The notes beneath the pieces were generated by a model. The model searched no databases and was not told where the DNA came from. It saw only the letters and a program-made list of their open reading frames with translations. 48,278 nucleotides of DNA, taken from Paludibacter sp. 221. GTDB lineage: Bacteria; Bacteroidota; Bacteroidia; Bacteroidales; Paludibacteraceae. Location of the stretch: NCBI RefSeq assembly GCF_010501035.1, contig NZ_QVMH01000010.1:1-48278 (forward strand), in the 5' to 3' direction. The translations under genes were made by a program, and so were the position numbers. Shown one piece after another: positions 40,469-48,278 of this stretch (positions are counted from its first letter, which is position 1; the number at the start of each line of letters is the position of its first letter).

Positions 40469-40837
40469 TTATACAGTTTCAAGAATCACATTAGCATCGA
40501 TATTCAGTTTGGTGTGCATTCTTCGTGCCACTTGCAGGGTAGGTTCTGTTTTTCCGGTAAGGTATTCGCTTACCCTCGGAGCACTTATATCCAATAATTC
40601 GGCCAGTGCTTTTTGAGTCAGGTTCATTTCATACATGCGTAGCTTCAGCAAATCGGCAAGCGATGGTGTGCCTACCGGATAATGTGCTGTTTCATATTCT
40701 TCTACCAAATCGGCAAGCAGGTCAAGCTCTACGTATGCAGGGTCGGTAGATGGAGTATCTTCTGTTACTACTTCCATCAGGTTTTCTACCTTTTTAAGTA
40801 GTACCTGGTATTGTTCTTCGGTTTTTATTCGTACCAT
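40469..40837 (-). CDS. higA: HigA-family antitoxin
   Basis: The 122-aa protein has the HigA N-terminal helical part (EEQYQVLLKKVENLMEVV...DPAYVELDLLADLVEEYE) and a C-terminal XRE helix-turn-helix (about 70-105, MNLTQKALAELLDISAPRVSEYLTG). The layout with a helical first half and HTH second half is that of E. coli-type HigA (YgjM). It binds and blocks HigB and represses the operon. The gene starts 15 bases after higB. Confidence 0.9.
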   Translation of the reverse strand: MVRIKTEEQYQVLLKKVENLMEVVTEDTPSTDPAYVELDLLADLVEEYETAHYPVGTPSLADLLKLRMYEMNLTQKALAELLDISAPRVSEYLTGKTEPTLQVARRMHTKLNIDANVILETV

Positions 40838-40852
40838 GTTATGTCATATTTT

Positions 40853-41146
40853 TTAGATGGTGGAACAATCTATTTTGTTATATTCAGTGTGTGTGCCGAT
40901 AAACCGGATGTATATAATCTGCTGCACGAACAGGATTTTTACTATCAACCTGTAATCGTTACCTTTGATATTGAACACATAACGTTTGTTACCTACATAA
41001 TCCACACTGTTGAACGCTTGCTTTATATCCTGTATGCTTTTCCACTGAGCTGCCTTAGCCGTTTTGTACCAACATTCGAGAGCTGTTTTTGCCAGTGGTT
41101 GTTGTTCGCTGTATTCTACTATCGTTCTGTGTGCAATGATTCTCAT
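40853..41146 (-). CDS. higB: HigB-family mRNA interferase toxin
   Basis: The 97-aa protein matches HigB of the E. coli YgjN type: MRIIAHRTIVEYSEQQPLAKTALECWYKTAKAAQWKSIQDIKQAF...DYVGNKRYVFNIKGNDYRLIVKI...IYIRFIGTHTEYNKID. It is a RelE-fold ribonuclease cutting translated mRNA on the ribosome. The gene precedes its antitoxin, the reversed order typical of hig. It has its own promoter at 41166-41196. Confidence 0.92.
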   Translation of the reverse strand: MRIIAHRTIVEYSEQQPLAKTALECWYKTAKAAQWKSIQDIKQAFNSVDYVGNKRYVFNIKGNDYRLIVKILFVQQIIYIRFIGTHTEYNKIDCSTI

Positions 41147-41165
41147 GTCTTTTCTGATTGTGATA

Positions 41166-41196
41166 CAAATATAATATAATTATTTTGATTTGCAAA
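41166..41196 (-). promoter_or_regulatory. Promoter of higBA
   Basis: Minus strand: TTTG (41193-41196), 19-nt spacer, TATATTTG (41166-41173), ending 19 bases before the higB ATG. The TA module is thus independent of the late phage transcript. Confidence 0.7.
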
Positions 41197-41223
41197 ACAT
41201 AATTACAAATAACGTATTTTTTT

Positions 41224-43092
41224 TCAGTCCTCGTACTTCTTTATGGTACGGTAGTTTATCTCGATAAGACGGACTCCTGTATCGGATATTTCGTACTTCA
41301 TGCTCTCCATTAGCAGGGGTTGGCCGTCTATCAGGTCGGGCTGCGTTTTATCGTATCGCATAATGTCTACCGTATCCAGATTCAGGTTGGTTTGCACCGG
41401 TTGGAACGAGTGCCGGAGCACATTGTCGAAACGTTCCCAAAAGCGGTGGTACAATCCTTTGTCGCCCCCATACACCAGGTGCAGGTTGCCATTGGGCACT
41501 CCTGCGTTGTTGAACGAGTAAGTGGTTCCGTAAAAACAACGCTCAACATTGGCGTTGTTGTTTTCAGCCACAGCCCTGCCATGTGCATAGCAGAACATGA
41601 TAGGGCAATCTTTTCCTACCTTATCTTCGTTGGTAGTATTGTCGCTGTATTGGATAACAGAGTTCTTCTGCCGGACTTTATCTACAAATGGTGTTATAAC
41701 CCTTGGTACCATTGTGCTTGATTTCCATTTAGCACTTAAAAATGCTCTTACGATAGGCACATAGTCATCAGTAGACTGATACTCCATCGTTTCCAATTCG
41801 TCATTTTCTTCGAAATAATCCCATCCATCTTGTCCTATTGTATCTGTAATAAGATATTCTTGTCCGGAATCAATAATACTTCGGCGTTGTACGTACAGTA
41901 AATAATTCTGAGCAAAATAAACTCCTACCGGGGCTGTCTGTGTTTCAGAGTAGGTTTGTTTAGGAGTTACATTAGGAAATATTTTTTTGAACGCCTGATA
42001 ACTTTCGTAGGAGTTTACGAAGAAATAGTAGTTGGATGCGTTGATACTCTTTTTCTGTGTGAGCTTTACGGTTTTTTGCTTTTCGTATCCGGCAACGGGG
42101 TACATATTTATTTTTTGCGAAACATTGTTGTAGTTCGTATTGCTTAAAATATCGTTCCAGAACACCACTTTTACGCTTACATTGTCTTTCTGGAGAAAGA
42201 AATCGCATCCGAACTTGTAGCGTATCGCATCGAGAAACTCGGTTACCGTACAGTTGGGTACGAGCTGACCGTAATTGAACACTCCTTTGAGTATGGCATC
42301 GACGGTATTGTTGAGCACTACCATCTTTTTCAAATCAGGGTCGGTGTCGAACAGCGATTCCTGCAGATTGAACCCGAAATAATTGAACAGGCGGCGCAAT
42401 ACTACGCTTAGTTTCAGGAAAGGAGTAACTCCATAACCGATAGGAAAATCTATTGTTTTACCATCTATGCTGACACTATAAGTACGGTATGCCGATAAGC
42501 GGTAATAGGCATTCCCATTCCGGTCGGTTTTAGTAGCTGCAGTCCACAATCCATTGTTGGTGGGTACTGCCACATGATTCAGGAAGTCATGGTATTCGGT
42601 TTCATTAAATTCAGTACATACCGGGAATACGTGGAATTCTTCCGTCTTATCACCACACATCACCCGGTCCATATAATCAACGCACTGGACAACCTTTTCT
42701 GCCGTGCTACCATAGAATATATCGAATATCATCGTTCCAAACACTCCCTCCATAGTTGCATCTTTTATCCGATTGTTAATTTCGCCTTCGTCGAGCAGAA
42801 AGGTTACTTTGATGGGTTGGTACTTTTGCGCCGATGTTACTACCATGTTTGCTACAAGTTGGAAACTTCCGGCCATGATAATCACTTCACGCTTGGCCAT
42901 GTATTTTCGCCGACGGTCGTACCGGTGTGGAAAGTCCAGAATACGCAGATTATTGTCGGTATACTCCAGTGCGGTCTGCAGGGTGATGCTCCCTTGTGTT
43001 GTGAGTAGGGGCTGTGTTTCCAGTACGCTTATCTTCATGCCTGCAGGCAGGTCGTACCGTTGCCCGGTGGATTTGTCTATTATTTGAATCAT
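41224..43092 (-). CDS. Phage distal tail/baseplate protein
   Basis: The 622-aa protein follows the tape-measure gene and has no catalytic motif. It begins MIQIIDKSTGQRYDLPAGMKISVLETQPLLTTQGSITLQTALEYTDNN and is rich in beta segments and aromatic residues (VPNCTVTEFLDAIRYKFGCDFFLQKDNVSVKVVFW). The latter resembles LysM-like or hub-like domains of baseplate proteins. It closes LMESMKYEISDTGVRLIEINYRTIKKYED. By position, second after the tape measure, it is likely a tail-tip/hub component. It is separated from the tape measure by 192 bases of low-complexity repeat. Confidence 0.7.
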   Translation of the reverse strand: MIQIIDKSTGQRYDLPAGMKISVLETQPLLTTQGSITLQTALEYTDNNLRILDFPHRYDRRRKYMAKREVIIMAGSFQLVANMVVTSAQKYQPIKVTFLLDEGEINNRIKDATMEGVFGTMIFDIFYGSTAEKVVQCVDYMDRVMCGDKTEEFHVFPVCTEFNETEYHDFLNHVAVPTNNGLWTAATKTDRNGNAYYRLSAYRTYSVSIDGKTIDFPIGYGVTPFLKLSVVLRRLFNYFGFNLQESLFDTDPDLKKMVVLNNTVDAILKGVFNYGQLVPNCTVTEFLDAIRYKFGCDFFLQKDNVSVKVVFWNDILSNTNYNNVSQKINMYPVAGYEKQKTVKLTQKKSINASNYYFFVNSYESYQAFKKIFPNVTPKQTYSETQTAPVGVYFAQNYLLYVQRRSIIDSGQEYLITDTIGQDGWDYFEENDELETMEYQSTDDYVPIVRAFLSAKWKSSTMVPRVITPFVDKVRQKNSVIQYSDNTTNEDKVGKDCPIMFCYAHGRAVAENNNANVERCFYGTTYSFNNAGVPNGNLHLVYGGDKGLYHRFWERFDNVLRHSFQPVQTNLNLDTVDIMRYDKTQPDLIDGQPLLMESMKYEISDTGVRLIEINYRTIKKYED

Positions 43093-43284
43093 TTGTTAGT
43101 TACGAGTTACGAGTTACAAGTTAGTAGTTAGTAGCGAGTAGCGAGTAGTTAGTAGTTAGATTTTAGAGCCAAGAGCCAAGAATCAAGAATCAAGAACCAA
43201 GAACCAAGAGTTAGGAGTCAAGAGTCAAGAGACTGGACGGATTATTGCTTTTATTCTTACTTCTTATTTCTGAATTCTGAATTC
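43093..43284. repeat. Low-complexity repeat between phage tail genes
   Basis: Tandem blocks of gttacga/gttagta/gcgagta, then agagccaagagccaag, aatcaagaatcaag, aaccaagaaccaag and agtcaagagtcaag, ending in attctgaattctgaattctta. The gagccaagagccaag core is identical to one in the host intergenic repeat at 4309-4508. It lies between tape measure and distal tail genes, a place normally tightly packed. Confidence 0.7.
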
Positions 43285-46200
43285 TTACCTGTTCCCCAAG
43301 TTCATCGAACTGTTATATTCATCGTTGGCTGTTTTGAATTCAGACATGTTCCAATCGCCCCGGACACGGGTAATCGCAAACTTATCTACTGCCCGGGCAA
43401 ATGTACCGATGCTTTCGGAAAGGCTTGTTTCGGCCTGTGTGATACCGGATGGAAGCACGTCTGTACCATTGTATCCACCGTCGGAAAATCCATTGGGTAA
43501 CGGATTTTTATTCGTTCGTTTCCTTCTTACTGCTTCAATCCTGCGTACAAGCGGTATAAGTGCAGGGTTTTTCATTTCGGGTTGTGCCACGATGTATTCT
43601 CCTTTATGAACGTTCTTTCCGTTAGCGAATGTGCCGGCATACTCATACCGGCCACCATCGCCGGTATATCCACTCATTTCGGAATGGTTGAACCCACCAT
43701 CGGCAAAGCCATCGTTCATCACTACTTTTCCACTGACGTTGCTCCCCGACAAGGTGGATGGAGCTTCGAGCGTGGTGGCTTTTACCGCTTTGCGCTGTTC
43801 GTTGGCTGCTGCTATCTGGGCTATGGTGGTAATACCGATTAACCCTGTAAGTACCCCTGCCATGATTTGCCCTGCCGGAGGCGGTATGGTCATAGCACTT
43901 GCCCATGCATTCATCACAGCCAGTGCCGACGCTGCGAGTATCTCGGCCGACTTGATAGCGAACTGTGCATCGGCAAACTGTTTTTCTATTTCAAGCTCGT
44001 TTTTGCGCTGTTCGTAGTCCAGTTTTTCCTTCTTCTGGTTATATTCTTCCTGGCTTATCGTTTTGTTGTCGAGCTGCTCCTGCAGTGCACTGAAATCTTT
44101 CTCGTAGTTAGCCTGCGAACGGGCTACTTGTGCTTCCTGAATGGCATTAATGGTATCTGCAGCAGCCGAAATAATTTTCTGTACTTCCTGAATATACTCT
44201 CCGGCGTATTTAAGTTGAAGCCCTTTTCTTGCTCTTTGGTACTCTTCTTCAGAGATTAGTTTATTGTCGAGCGACTCTTTCAGGGCTTTCAGTTCCAGTT
44301 CGTACGATTCTTTGAGCGATGTAAGCCCGTATTGGTCGCGAACAGCTTTTCGGCGTTCCTGATACGTTTGTTCGTCCGTTATTTTCCCGTCGTTAATCTG
44401 GTTTTGAGTTTGACGGATGGCTTCCTCTGTTTGCTCAATCTCTTTTTTCTGTTCGTCGGTGGGATTGGTCAGCAGTTTGAGTGTGGCCAGATAATCCTGT
44501 TGCGACTTGAGACGGTCAGCCAGTGCTTTGTTCTGAATCTGTTTTAATTCCTGGTCGTACTGTGTCTGTGTTTTTATCCCGTCGGCCAGTTCTGCTTTCA
44601 GTGCAGCTATTTTAGCACTCTCTACTGCACTAATGGCTTGCAGTTCCTGTTGGCCTGCAGTACGGATGTTCCGGAGGATAGCCTGGTCGGTAGCCTTCAT
44701 CATGTCTACCTGCTTTTTTGCTCCATCGTCCCTTATCTTTTGCTTATTGGCCTCGTGCTGTTCCGTGAGTATTTCGAGAGCCTTATTTTGTTCGGCTGTC
44801 AACTTTTCGGGATCTCCATCGATACCGGCATCTTTTTTTGCTTTTTCGAACCGATTGTCCTCTGCTTCCATAGCAATTTCGGTAAGCCGTGCCTGGTAAT
44901 CGCTTTCGATACGGAGCTGCTCCTGTAGTTCTTCCATGGTGAGCTTATTGCGCTCTTTGCCGAATAGGCCTGCTGCCTTCAGGCGGTCGTTGTATGCCTT
45001 GGTTTCAGCATCGATGAGTGCCTGGGAGTCAGCCAGTATTTTTTTTAGGTTTTTCTCCCTTTCCTTTGCTTGCTTTTTTTCTTCGTCGGTTGGGGTATTT
45101 GTTCCGGAACCAAAGCGTTGCTCATATATCTGTTTGGCAAGTTCCAAATGTTTATTTGCTGCATTAGCTTCATTTTTTATCCATTCGTCAAGTTCTTTTT
45201 TTGTTGCAGCATTGAATTGTTGACGGTGTTTAATAAGCTCTTTTTGAGCATTAATCTGATCCTCCAGTGTTTTTCCGGATAATTCTTTTATTTCTTCTTC
45301 CGCTCCTAAAATAAGTTGTCCATATTCCTGAATTTCTTTTTCAAATTGTTTCATTTCTTCAGGAGAATAAGCATGGCGTACAGTGTATGTCTCTCCATGC
45401 TTCCTATCAGTTATGGTTTCTTCATAATATCCTGTGCTATATTTTTTTTGAGCAATGTCTAATTTTTTCGAGAACTCATCAATATCTTTCTCAGCCTGTT
45501 TTATTGCATCCCGGTGTGTGTACTGCAGGCGTGCCTTTTCGGCCTCAATATAGTCATACACCTTATCTGTGTTAATTGAAAGAATATTACCATATTCATC
45601 AAATTTTGTTACTATCCCCGGTATATTATCAGATAAAGTATTCATAATACCATTCAATTCCTCTTGTTCTGTAGAGTTCAATTCGGTTTTAGTACTCAGT
45701 TCGTCGTACCGTTCTGCAAGCGGACGTATATTGACCTCTAATTCAGATACTTTTGTTATCTGGTCGTCTAATACCTGTGAGGCATTGCGTGTATCTCCTG
45801 CTAATTTGGTAATTGAATCGGCAATATTTCCGGAGATATTATTCCAAAGATCTCCCAACCATTTGAAACGCTTTCCCACTGCAAGCTGAGCATTCTCCCA
45901 CTTTACAGAAGCCTGTTGTGCTTTATCGGCACTGGTCAAAGCAAGATCGCCCTGTTTCTCCAGTTCTTCGTTTACAATCTCAATAGCAGCTCCAGCAAAA
46001 TCTCCTGTTTTCTTCACCTGTTCTTGTAGTTTTGAAGCAGATATTCCCAGATTATCCAGTATTAGTGGTGATTTCCTTCCGATACCATTTATAATGGAGT
46101 CTACCAGATAATCTACACTTTCGCCTGTTTCCTGAGCACGTTGTTGAGCGAACTTTAATAGTTTCCCAAGATTGTCAAAAGGAATTCCAAAATTCTGTGC

Positions 46201-46890
46201 TTTCACTGCTGTTTGCATCAGTTGGAAATCGGAAATAAGCCCTTTGGTATCTTGTCGGAGATTTTTTAATAAGTCAGGTTGATTCAGTTTGTCAAAAGCA
46301 GTAGATACACCTTCGGCCTTAGATGCAATTTCGATACTTTGTTTTACGAACTCTTTAGCCTGCTGTGCCGCTTTTCCTAAGAATTGAGTGAATTTAATAC
46401 CTAATCCTCCGAGGAAAACAGCTAATCCACCTCTAATAGTAGAAAATGATTTGTTGACCTGTTTATTTTTTCCGTTCAGGTCGTTAATGCGGTTAGTTAC
46501 TTTTCCCAGTTCTTTTTCCAGTTTGGCATAAGCCTCCGGATTAGTGGCTTTTGAAGTATGGTTGAGCTGCGTTTGCAGTTCTTTTGCCCTTTTCCGGAGT
46601 TGTGCCATAGTCAGGGCCTCAATGCCCATTGATTTTTCAAGCTCGTCTACCTTTTTCTTATTTTCGGAAATAGTCTTATTATTTTTCTTGATTTCTGCGT
46701 CCAGTTTTTTATATTCGTCACTTTCTTTTTTGCCTGCAGCAATCAGGTCGTTCATCGATTTACGAAGCGACTTATTTGTCGCCTCCAGTTCTTTATTCTC
46801 TTTGTTCAGGGAGTGGATACCTTGCTGTGCTTTGGAAGAATCCACATCGAGTATCCATTTTATTTCGTCGTCCTTTAGTTTTTTTGCCAT
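43285..46890 (-). CDS. Phage tail tape-measure protein
   Basis: The 1201-aa protein is the largest in the window. Long coiled-coil helices fill residues 15-150 and 450-1010; a hydrophobic stretch at about 150-175 (GGLAVFLGGLGIKF) and another at about 1010-1060 (AILAASALAVMNAWA, IMAGVLTGLIGITTIAQIAAA) are the usual membrane-inserting parts. Degenerate repeats occur: LKESLDNKLISEEEYQRA and LQEQLDNKTISQEEYNQK, plus more distant LKAELADGIKTQTQYDQ. It sets tail length and threads DNA into the cell. The size indicates a long-tailed siphovirus-like phage. Confidence 0.9.
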   Translation of the reverse strand: MAKKLKDDEIKWILDVDSSKAQQGIHSLNKENKELEATNKSLRKSMNDLIAAGKKESDEYKKLDAEIKKNNKTISENKKKVDELEKSMGIEALTMAQLRKRAKELQTQLNHTSKATNPEAYAKLEKELGKVTNRINDLNGKNKQVNKSFSTIRGGLAVFLGGLGIKFTQFLGKAAQQAKEFVKQSIEIASKAEGVSTAFDKLNQPDLLKNLRQDTKGLISDFQLMQTAVKAQNFGIPFDNLGKLLKFAQQRAQETGESVDYLVDSIINGIGRKSPLILDNLGISASKLQEQVKKTGDFAGAAIEIVNEELEKQGDLALTSADKAQQASVKWENAQLAVGKRFKWLGDLWNNISGNIADSITKLAGDTRNASQVLDDQITKVSELEVNIRPLAERYDELSTKTELNSTEQEELNGIMNTLSDNIPGIVTKFDEYGNILSINTDKVYDYIEAEKARLQYTHRDAIKQAEKDIDEFSKKLDIAQKKYSTGYYEETITDRKHGETYTVRHAYSPEEMKQFEKEIQEYGQLILGAEEEIKELSGKTLEDQINAQKELIKHRQQFNAATKKELDEWIKNEANAANKHLELAKQIYEQRFGSGTNTPTDEEKKQAKEREKNLKKILADSQALIDAETKAYNDRLKAAGLFGKERNKLTMEELQEQLRIESDYQARLTEIAMEAEDNRFEKAKKDAGIDGDPEKLTAEQNKALEILTEQHEANKQKIRDDGAKKQVDMMKATDQAILRNIRTAGQQELQAISAVESAKIAALKAELADGIKTQTQYDQELKQIQNKALADRLKSQQDYLATLKLLTNPTDEQKKEIEQTEEAIRQTQNQINDGKITDEQTYQERRKAVRDQYGLTSLKESYELELKALKESLDNKLISEEEYQRARKGLQLKYAGEYIQEVQKIISAAADTINAIQEAQVARSQANYEKDFSALQEQLDNKTISQEEYNQKKEKLDYEQRKNELEIEKQFADAQFAIKSAEILAASALAVMNAWASAMTIPPPAGQIMAGVLTGLIGITTIAQIAAANEQRKAVKATTLEAPSTLSGSNVSGKVVMNDGFADGGFNHSEMSGYTGDGGRYEYAGTFANGKNVHKGEYIVAQPEMKNPALIPLVRRIEAVRRKRTNKNPLPNGFSDGGYNGTDVLPSGITQAETSLSESIGTFARAVDKFAITRVRGDWNMSEFKTANDEYNSSMNLGNR

Positions 46891-46902
46891 GATAGTAATG
46901 TT

Positions 46903-47304
46903 TTATTCTCCGAAATCGATGGTTAATTGCAGACCTGCAGCTTCGAGGCGTTTACGGATAGCTTCCCGAATTTCATCTGTCAGACCGTATTTAAGTTCAG
47001 GGAGAGTTTCTCCATACAACACGCCCCACACAGTCCGGTTGTACAAGTGAAGATCCGAACGTAGTTTATCATTGTACCGGATGTCCTGGAATCGGAGGTA
47101 GTTGAGAATGCGAACAGTGACAGTGTAATGCTCAGATTTAACATCAAGTCCGAATTTCCGTTCTTCCAGGTTTGCAAATAATCGTCCGGTTCGTTGTTGT
47201 AATATTTCGTGGGCTATTTCTGATTGTAACTCAAATACCTTATTCGTGCCGGCACGCAGTGTTTTTGTTACAAATCCGTCTTTGATTATTTTATCCGAAA
47301 TCAT
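46903..47304 (-). CDS. Phage tail-region protein, function unknown
   Basis: The 133-aa protein (MISDKIIKDGFVTKTLRAGTNKVFELQSEIAHEILQQRTGRLFANLEERKFG...) ends in charged helices (LTDEIREAIRKRLEAAGLQLTIDFGE). It lies 12 bases before the tape-measure gene, where chaperones, tail terminators or head-tail adaptors are found, and is preceded by a terminator. By position a role in tail assembly is likely; no family recognised. Confidence 0.65.
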   Translation of the reverse strand: MISDKIIKDGFVTKTLRAGTNKVFELQSEIAHEILQQRTGRLFANLEERKFGLDVKSEHYTVTVRILNYLRFQDIRYNDKLRSDLHLYNRTVWGVLYGETLPELKYGLTDEIREAIRKRLEAAGLQLTIDFGE

Positions 47305-47356
47305 AATTCGCTATTTTATAAGCGAAAATAATCTTACGAGTGTGGGTTGTAAAGGA

Positions 47357-47388
47357 CAAAAAAGCCCCGACTTATCGCAAGCCGGGAC
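47357..47388 (-). terminator. Terminator after the DUF6808 gene
   Basis: gccccgactt (47364-47373) and aagccgggac (47379-47388) pair at 8 of 10 positions; on the minus strand six T follow. It sits between the lysis-type genes and the tail genes. Confidence 0.7.
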
Positions 47389-47429
47389 TAATCTAAAAAA
47401 CCATGAAAAATTGAACAATTGTAGTTATT

Positions 47430-47972
47430 TTACCACGAAAAGATATTATACTGTATCCCTACACCTATATAGGGCGAGAACCGCCCGAAATCCGTACCAT
47501 ATCCCACCTGTATGCCTACACCCCACTTAGGGCGTTTGTATTCTATTTTAGGCACATACACCGTGTTGGTGATAGTTTCTTTGGGGATGAATAAATTAAG
47601 GCTATCGAGATTTGGTTTATAGCCCGAAACGTAAGCCTCGTAATTATCACCTTCGTACACTTTTTGGCTAATGGGAATATCCACTACGGTCGAGTCGTTA
47701 TCCGTACCATGAAGTATAAGTGTGTCCGTCTGCCACTTGATAACCGTTTCCTTAACGATCTGCGTTTCAACTATTCTTATTGTGTCGACAATATAGATAG
47801 TATCGCTTTTTATTGTTTCGATGTATATAGGCTCAGATGCTTTATTTGAAAAAATACAAGGGAGCAAAAAAGAGGCTACAAATAAAATAAGACATGTGAA
47901 ATAAACAAGGTATTTCACAATCTGCCTTTTATTTGTAGTTTTCTCTAACAAAAGCATATCTTTTGTTTTCAT
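47430..47972 (-). CDS. DUF6808-type phage membrane protein
   Basis: The 180-aa protein has one N-terminal membrane helix (about 19-41, VKYLVYFTCLILFVASFLLP), a central Thr/Ile/Val-rich stalk (SDTIYIVDTIRIVETQIVKETVIKWQTDTLIL) and a C-terminal beta segment PKWGVGIQVGYGTDFGRFSPYIGVGIQYNI. I recognise this as the DUF6808 pattern common in Bacteroidetes phages and mobile elements. The single anchor plus periplasmic stalk and barrel-like end suggests a spanin-like or surface role in lysis; that is inference. It lies downstream of the M23 peptidase and the 47-aa protein. Confidence 0.7.
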   Translation of the reverse strand: MKTKDMLLLEKTTNKRQIVKYLVYFTCLILFVASFLLPCIFSNKASEPIYIETIKSDTIYIVDTIRIVETQIVKETVIKWQTDTLILHGTDNDSTVVDIPISQKVYEGDNYEAYVSGYKPNLDSLNLFIPKETITNTVYVPKIEYKRPKWGVGIQVGYGTDFGRFSPYIGVGIQYNIFSW

Positions 47973-47994
47973 CCTTCGATTTCGTCTGATGTTT

Positions 47995-48138
47995 TCATAT
48001 CTCTAAATTTTTATTCCACATATCCAACCGCGCCACTTGCTCCCAATTATTGGGGTGATTGCGCCACCGATAGTAACGGATGAGCAAAGCTGCGTAGTTA
48101 CGGATAAGCTTGCGGATTCGTTTTATAATTACTGGCAT
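47995..48138 (-). CDS. Small basic phage protein (47 aa)
   Basis: An open frame from ATG (complement of 48136-48138) to TGA (47995-47997) encodes a basic peptide starting MPVIIKRIRKLIRNYAALL and continuing IRYYRWRNHPNNWEQVA. It is amphipathic with many Arg/Lys. It starts 26 bases after the M23 peptidase gene and ends 23 bases before DUF6808, filling the gap exactly. It may be part of the lysis cassette; its small size keeps the call tentative. Confidence 0.5.
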   Translation of the reverse strand: MPVIIKRIRKLIRNYAALLIRYYRWRNHPNNWEQVARLDMWNKNLEI

Positions 48139-48163
48139 ATTGGCACATTAAGATATTGACACA

Positions 48164-48278
48164 TTAATCCGGTATCTCCAAATAGGGCGTAGGTTCCACC
48201 CAATTACCCCCTACGTAACCGTTACCCTGCCACACACCGCCTGTTTTAGCTGTAAAATGCAAGTGTGGTCCTGTACTC
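48164..48278 (-). CDS. M23-family peptidase, C-terminal end (cut by window edge)
   Basis: The frame is open to the right edge and encodes the last 37 residues: STGPHLHFTAKTGGVW, then QGNGYVGGNWVEPTPYLEIPD. GPHLHF with the HxH metal ligands, followed by a VEP-x-x-YL ending, is the closing motif of LytM/M23 zinc metallopeptidases, which cut peptidoglycan cross-bridges. In this phage context it is probably the endolysin or a tail-associated lysin. The rest of the gene is outside the window. Confidence 0.7.
   Translation of the reverse strand, partial: STGPHLHFTAKTGGVWQGNGYVGGNWVEPTPYLEIPD

Noticed and set aside
40811-41179. Plus-strand frame over higB
   Set aside because: It is the shadow of higB; the minus-strand product has a specific family match.
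43093-43284. Possible CRISPR array in the repeat-rich phage spacer
   Set aside because: Units are 7-15 bases, contiguous and degenerate, with no unique spacers of constant length and no cas genes in the window.

Overview
The window is a stretch of a Bacteroidales chromosome whose right-hand third is an integrated phage. The assignment rests on four things seen in the sequence: Bacteroidetes-type promoters (TTTG, a 19-20 nt spacer, then TAnnTTTG) before several genes; gene families typical of the order (FISUMP-type surface protein, DUF3822 next to rsmD, monomeric [FeFe] hydrogenase, DUF6808); weak A-rich ribosome sites; and AT-rich composition. A Dysgonomonas/Parabacteroides-like host fits, but the genus is inference.

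Layout. 1-2883: the end of a secreted FISUMP protein, an OmpH/Skp-like chaperone, and a gene-poor stretch. 2884-10257: a monomeric [FeFe] hydrogenase, a DUF454 protein, a membrane-anchored Nudix-like protein, riboflavin synthase and a RelA/SpoT protein with an altered hydrolase site. The DUF454-Nudix-ribE block lies between two inverted copies of a low-complexity repeat, and a 328-bp MITE-like element follows relA/spoT. 10258-16538: a pilin-like protein, DUF3822, rsmD, an MsbA-like ABC exporter, purB and psd. 16847-23029: a leftward branched-chain amino acid operon, leader peptide-ilvD-ilvB-ilvN-small membrane protein-ilvC. 23215-30488: dxs, trkA-trkH, a 2-hydroxyacid dehydrogenase, and an ECF sigma / anti-sigma-like / Spy-like cassette. 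30521-30693: tRNA-Cys with its own promoter and terminator.

30807-48278: a prophage probably integrated at the 3' end of tRNA-Cys. A tyrosine integrase points right; every other phage gene points left. Read in the direction of transcription (right to left) they are: an M23 peptidase (cut by the window edge), a 47-aa protein, DUF6808, a small tail-region protein, tape measure, distal tail protein, a cargo island (higBA, hicAB, a lipoprotein, two BRCT-like proteins), three small proteins, another tail/baseplate protein, a tail fibre, and two glycosyltransferase genes, the first overlapping the fibre gene by 4 nt. Head and packaging genes and the second attachment site must lie beyond the right edge.

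The strongest observation is a complete transcription-attenuation leader before ilvD. It has a promoter, a 26-codon ORF with 14 Ile/Leu/Val codons, a rho-independent terminator, and a 12-bp antiterminator that excludes it. The most unusual accessory content is the glycosyltransferase pair coupled to the tail fibre, and the prophage cargo island with two toxin-antitoxin modules and two adjacent BRCT-like genes.
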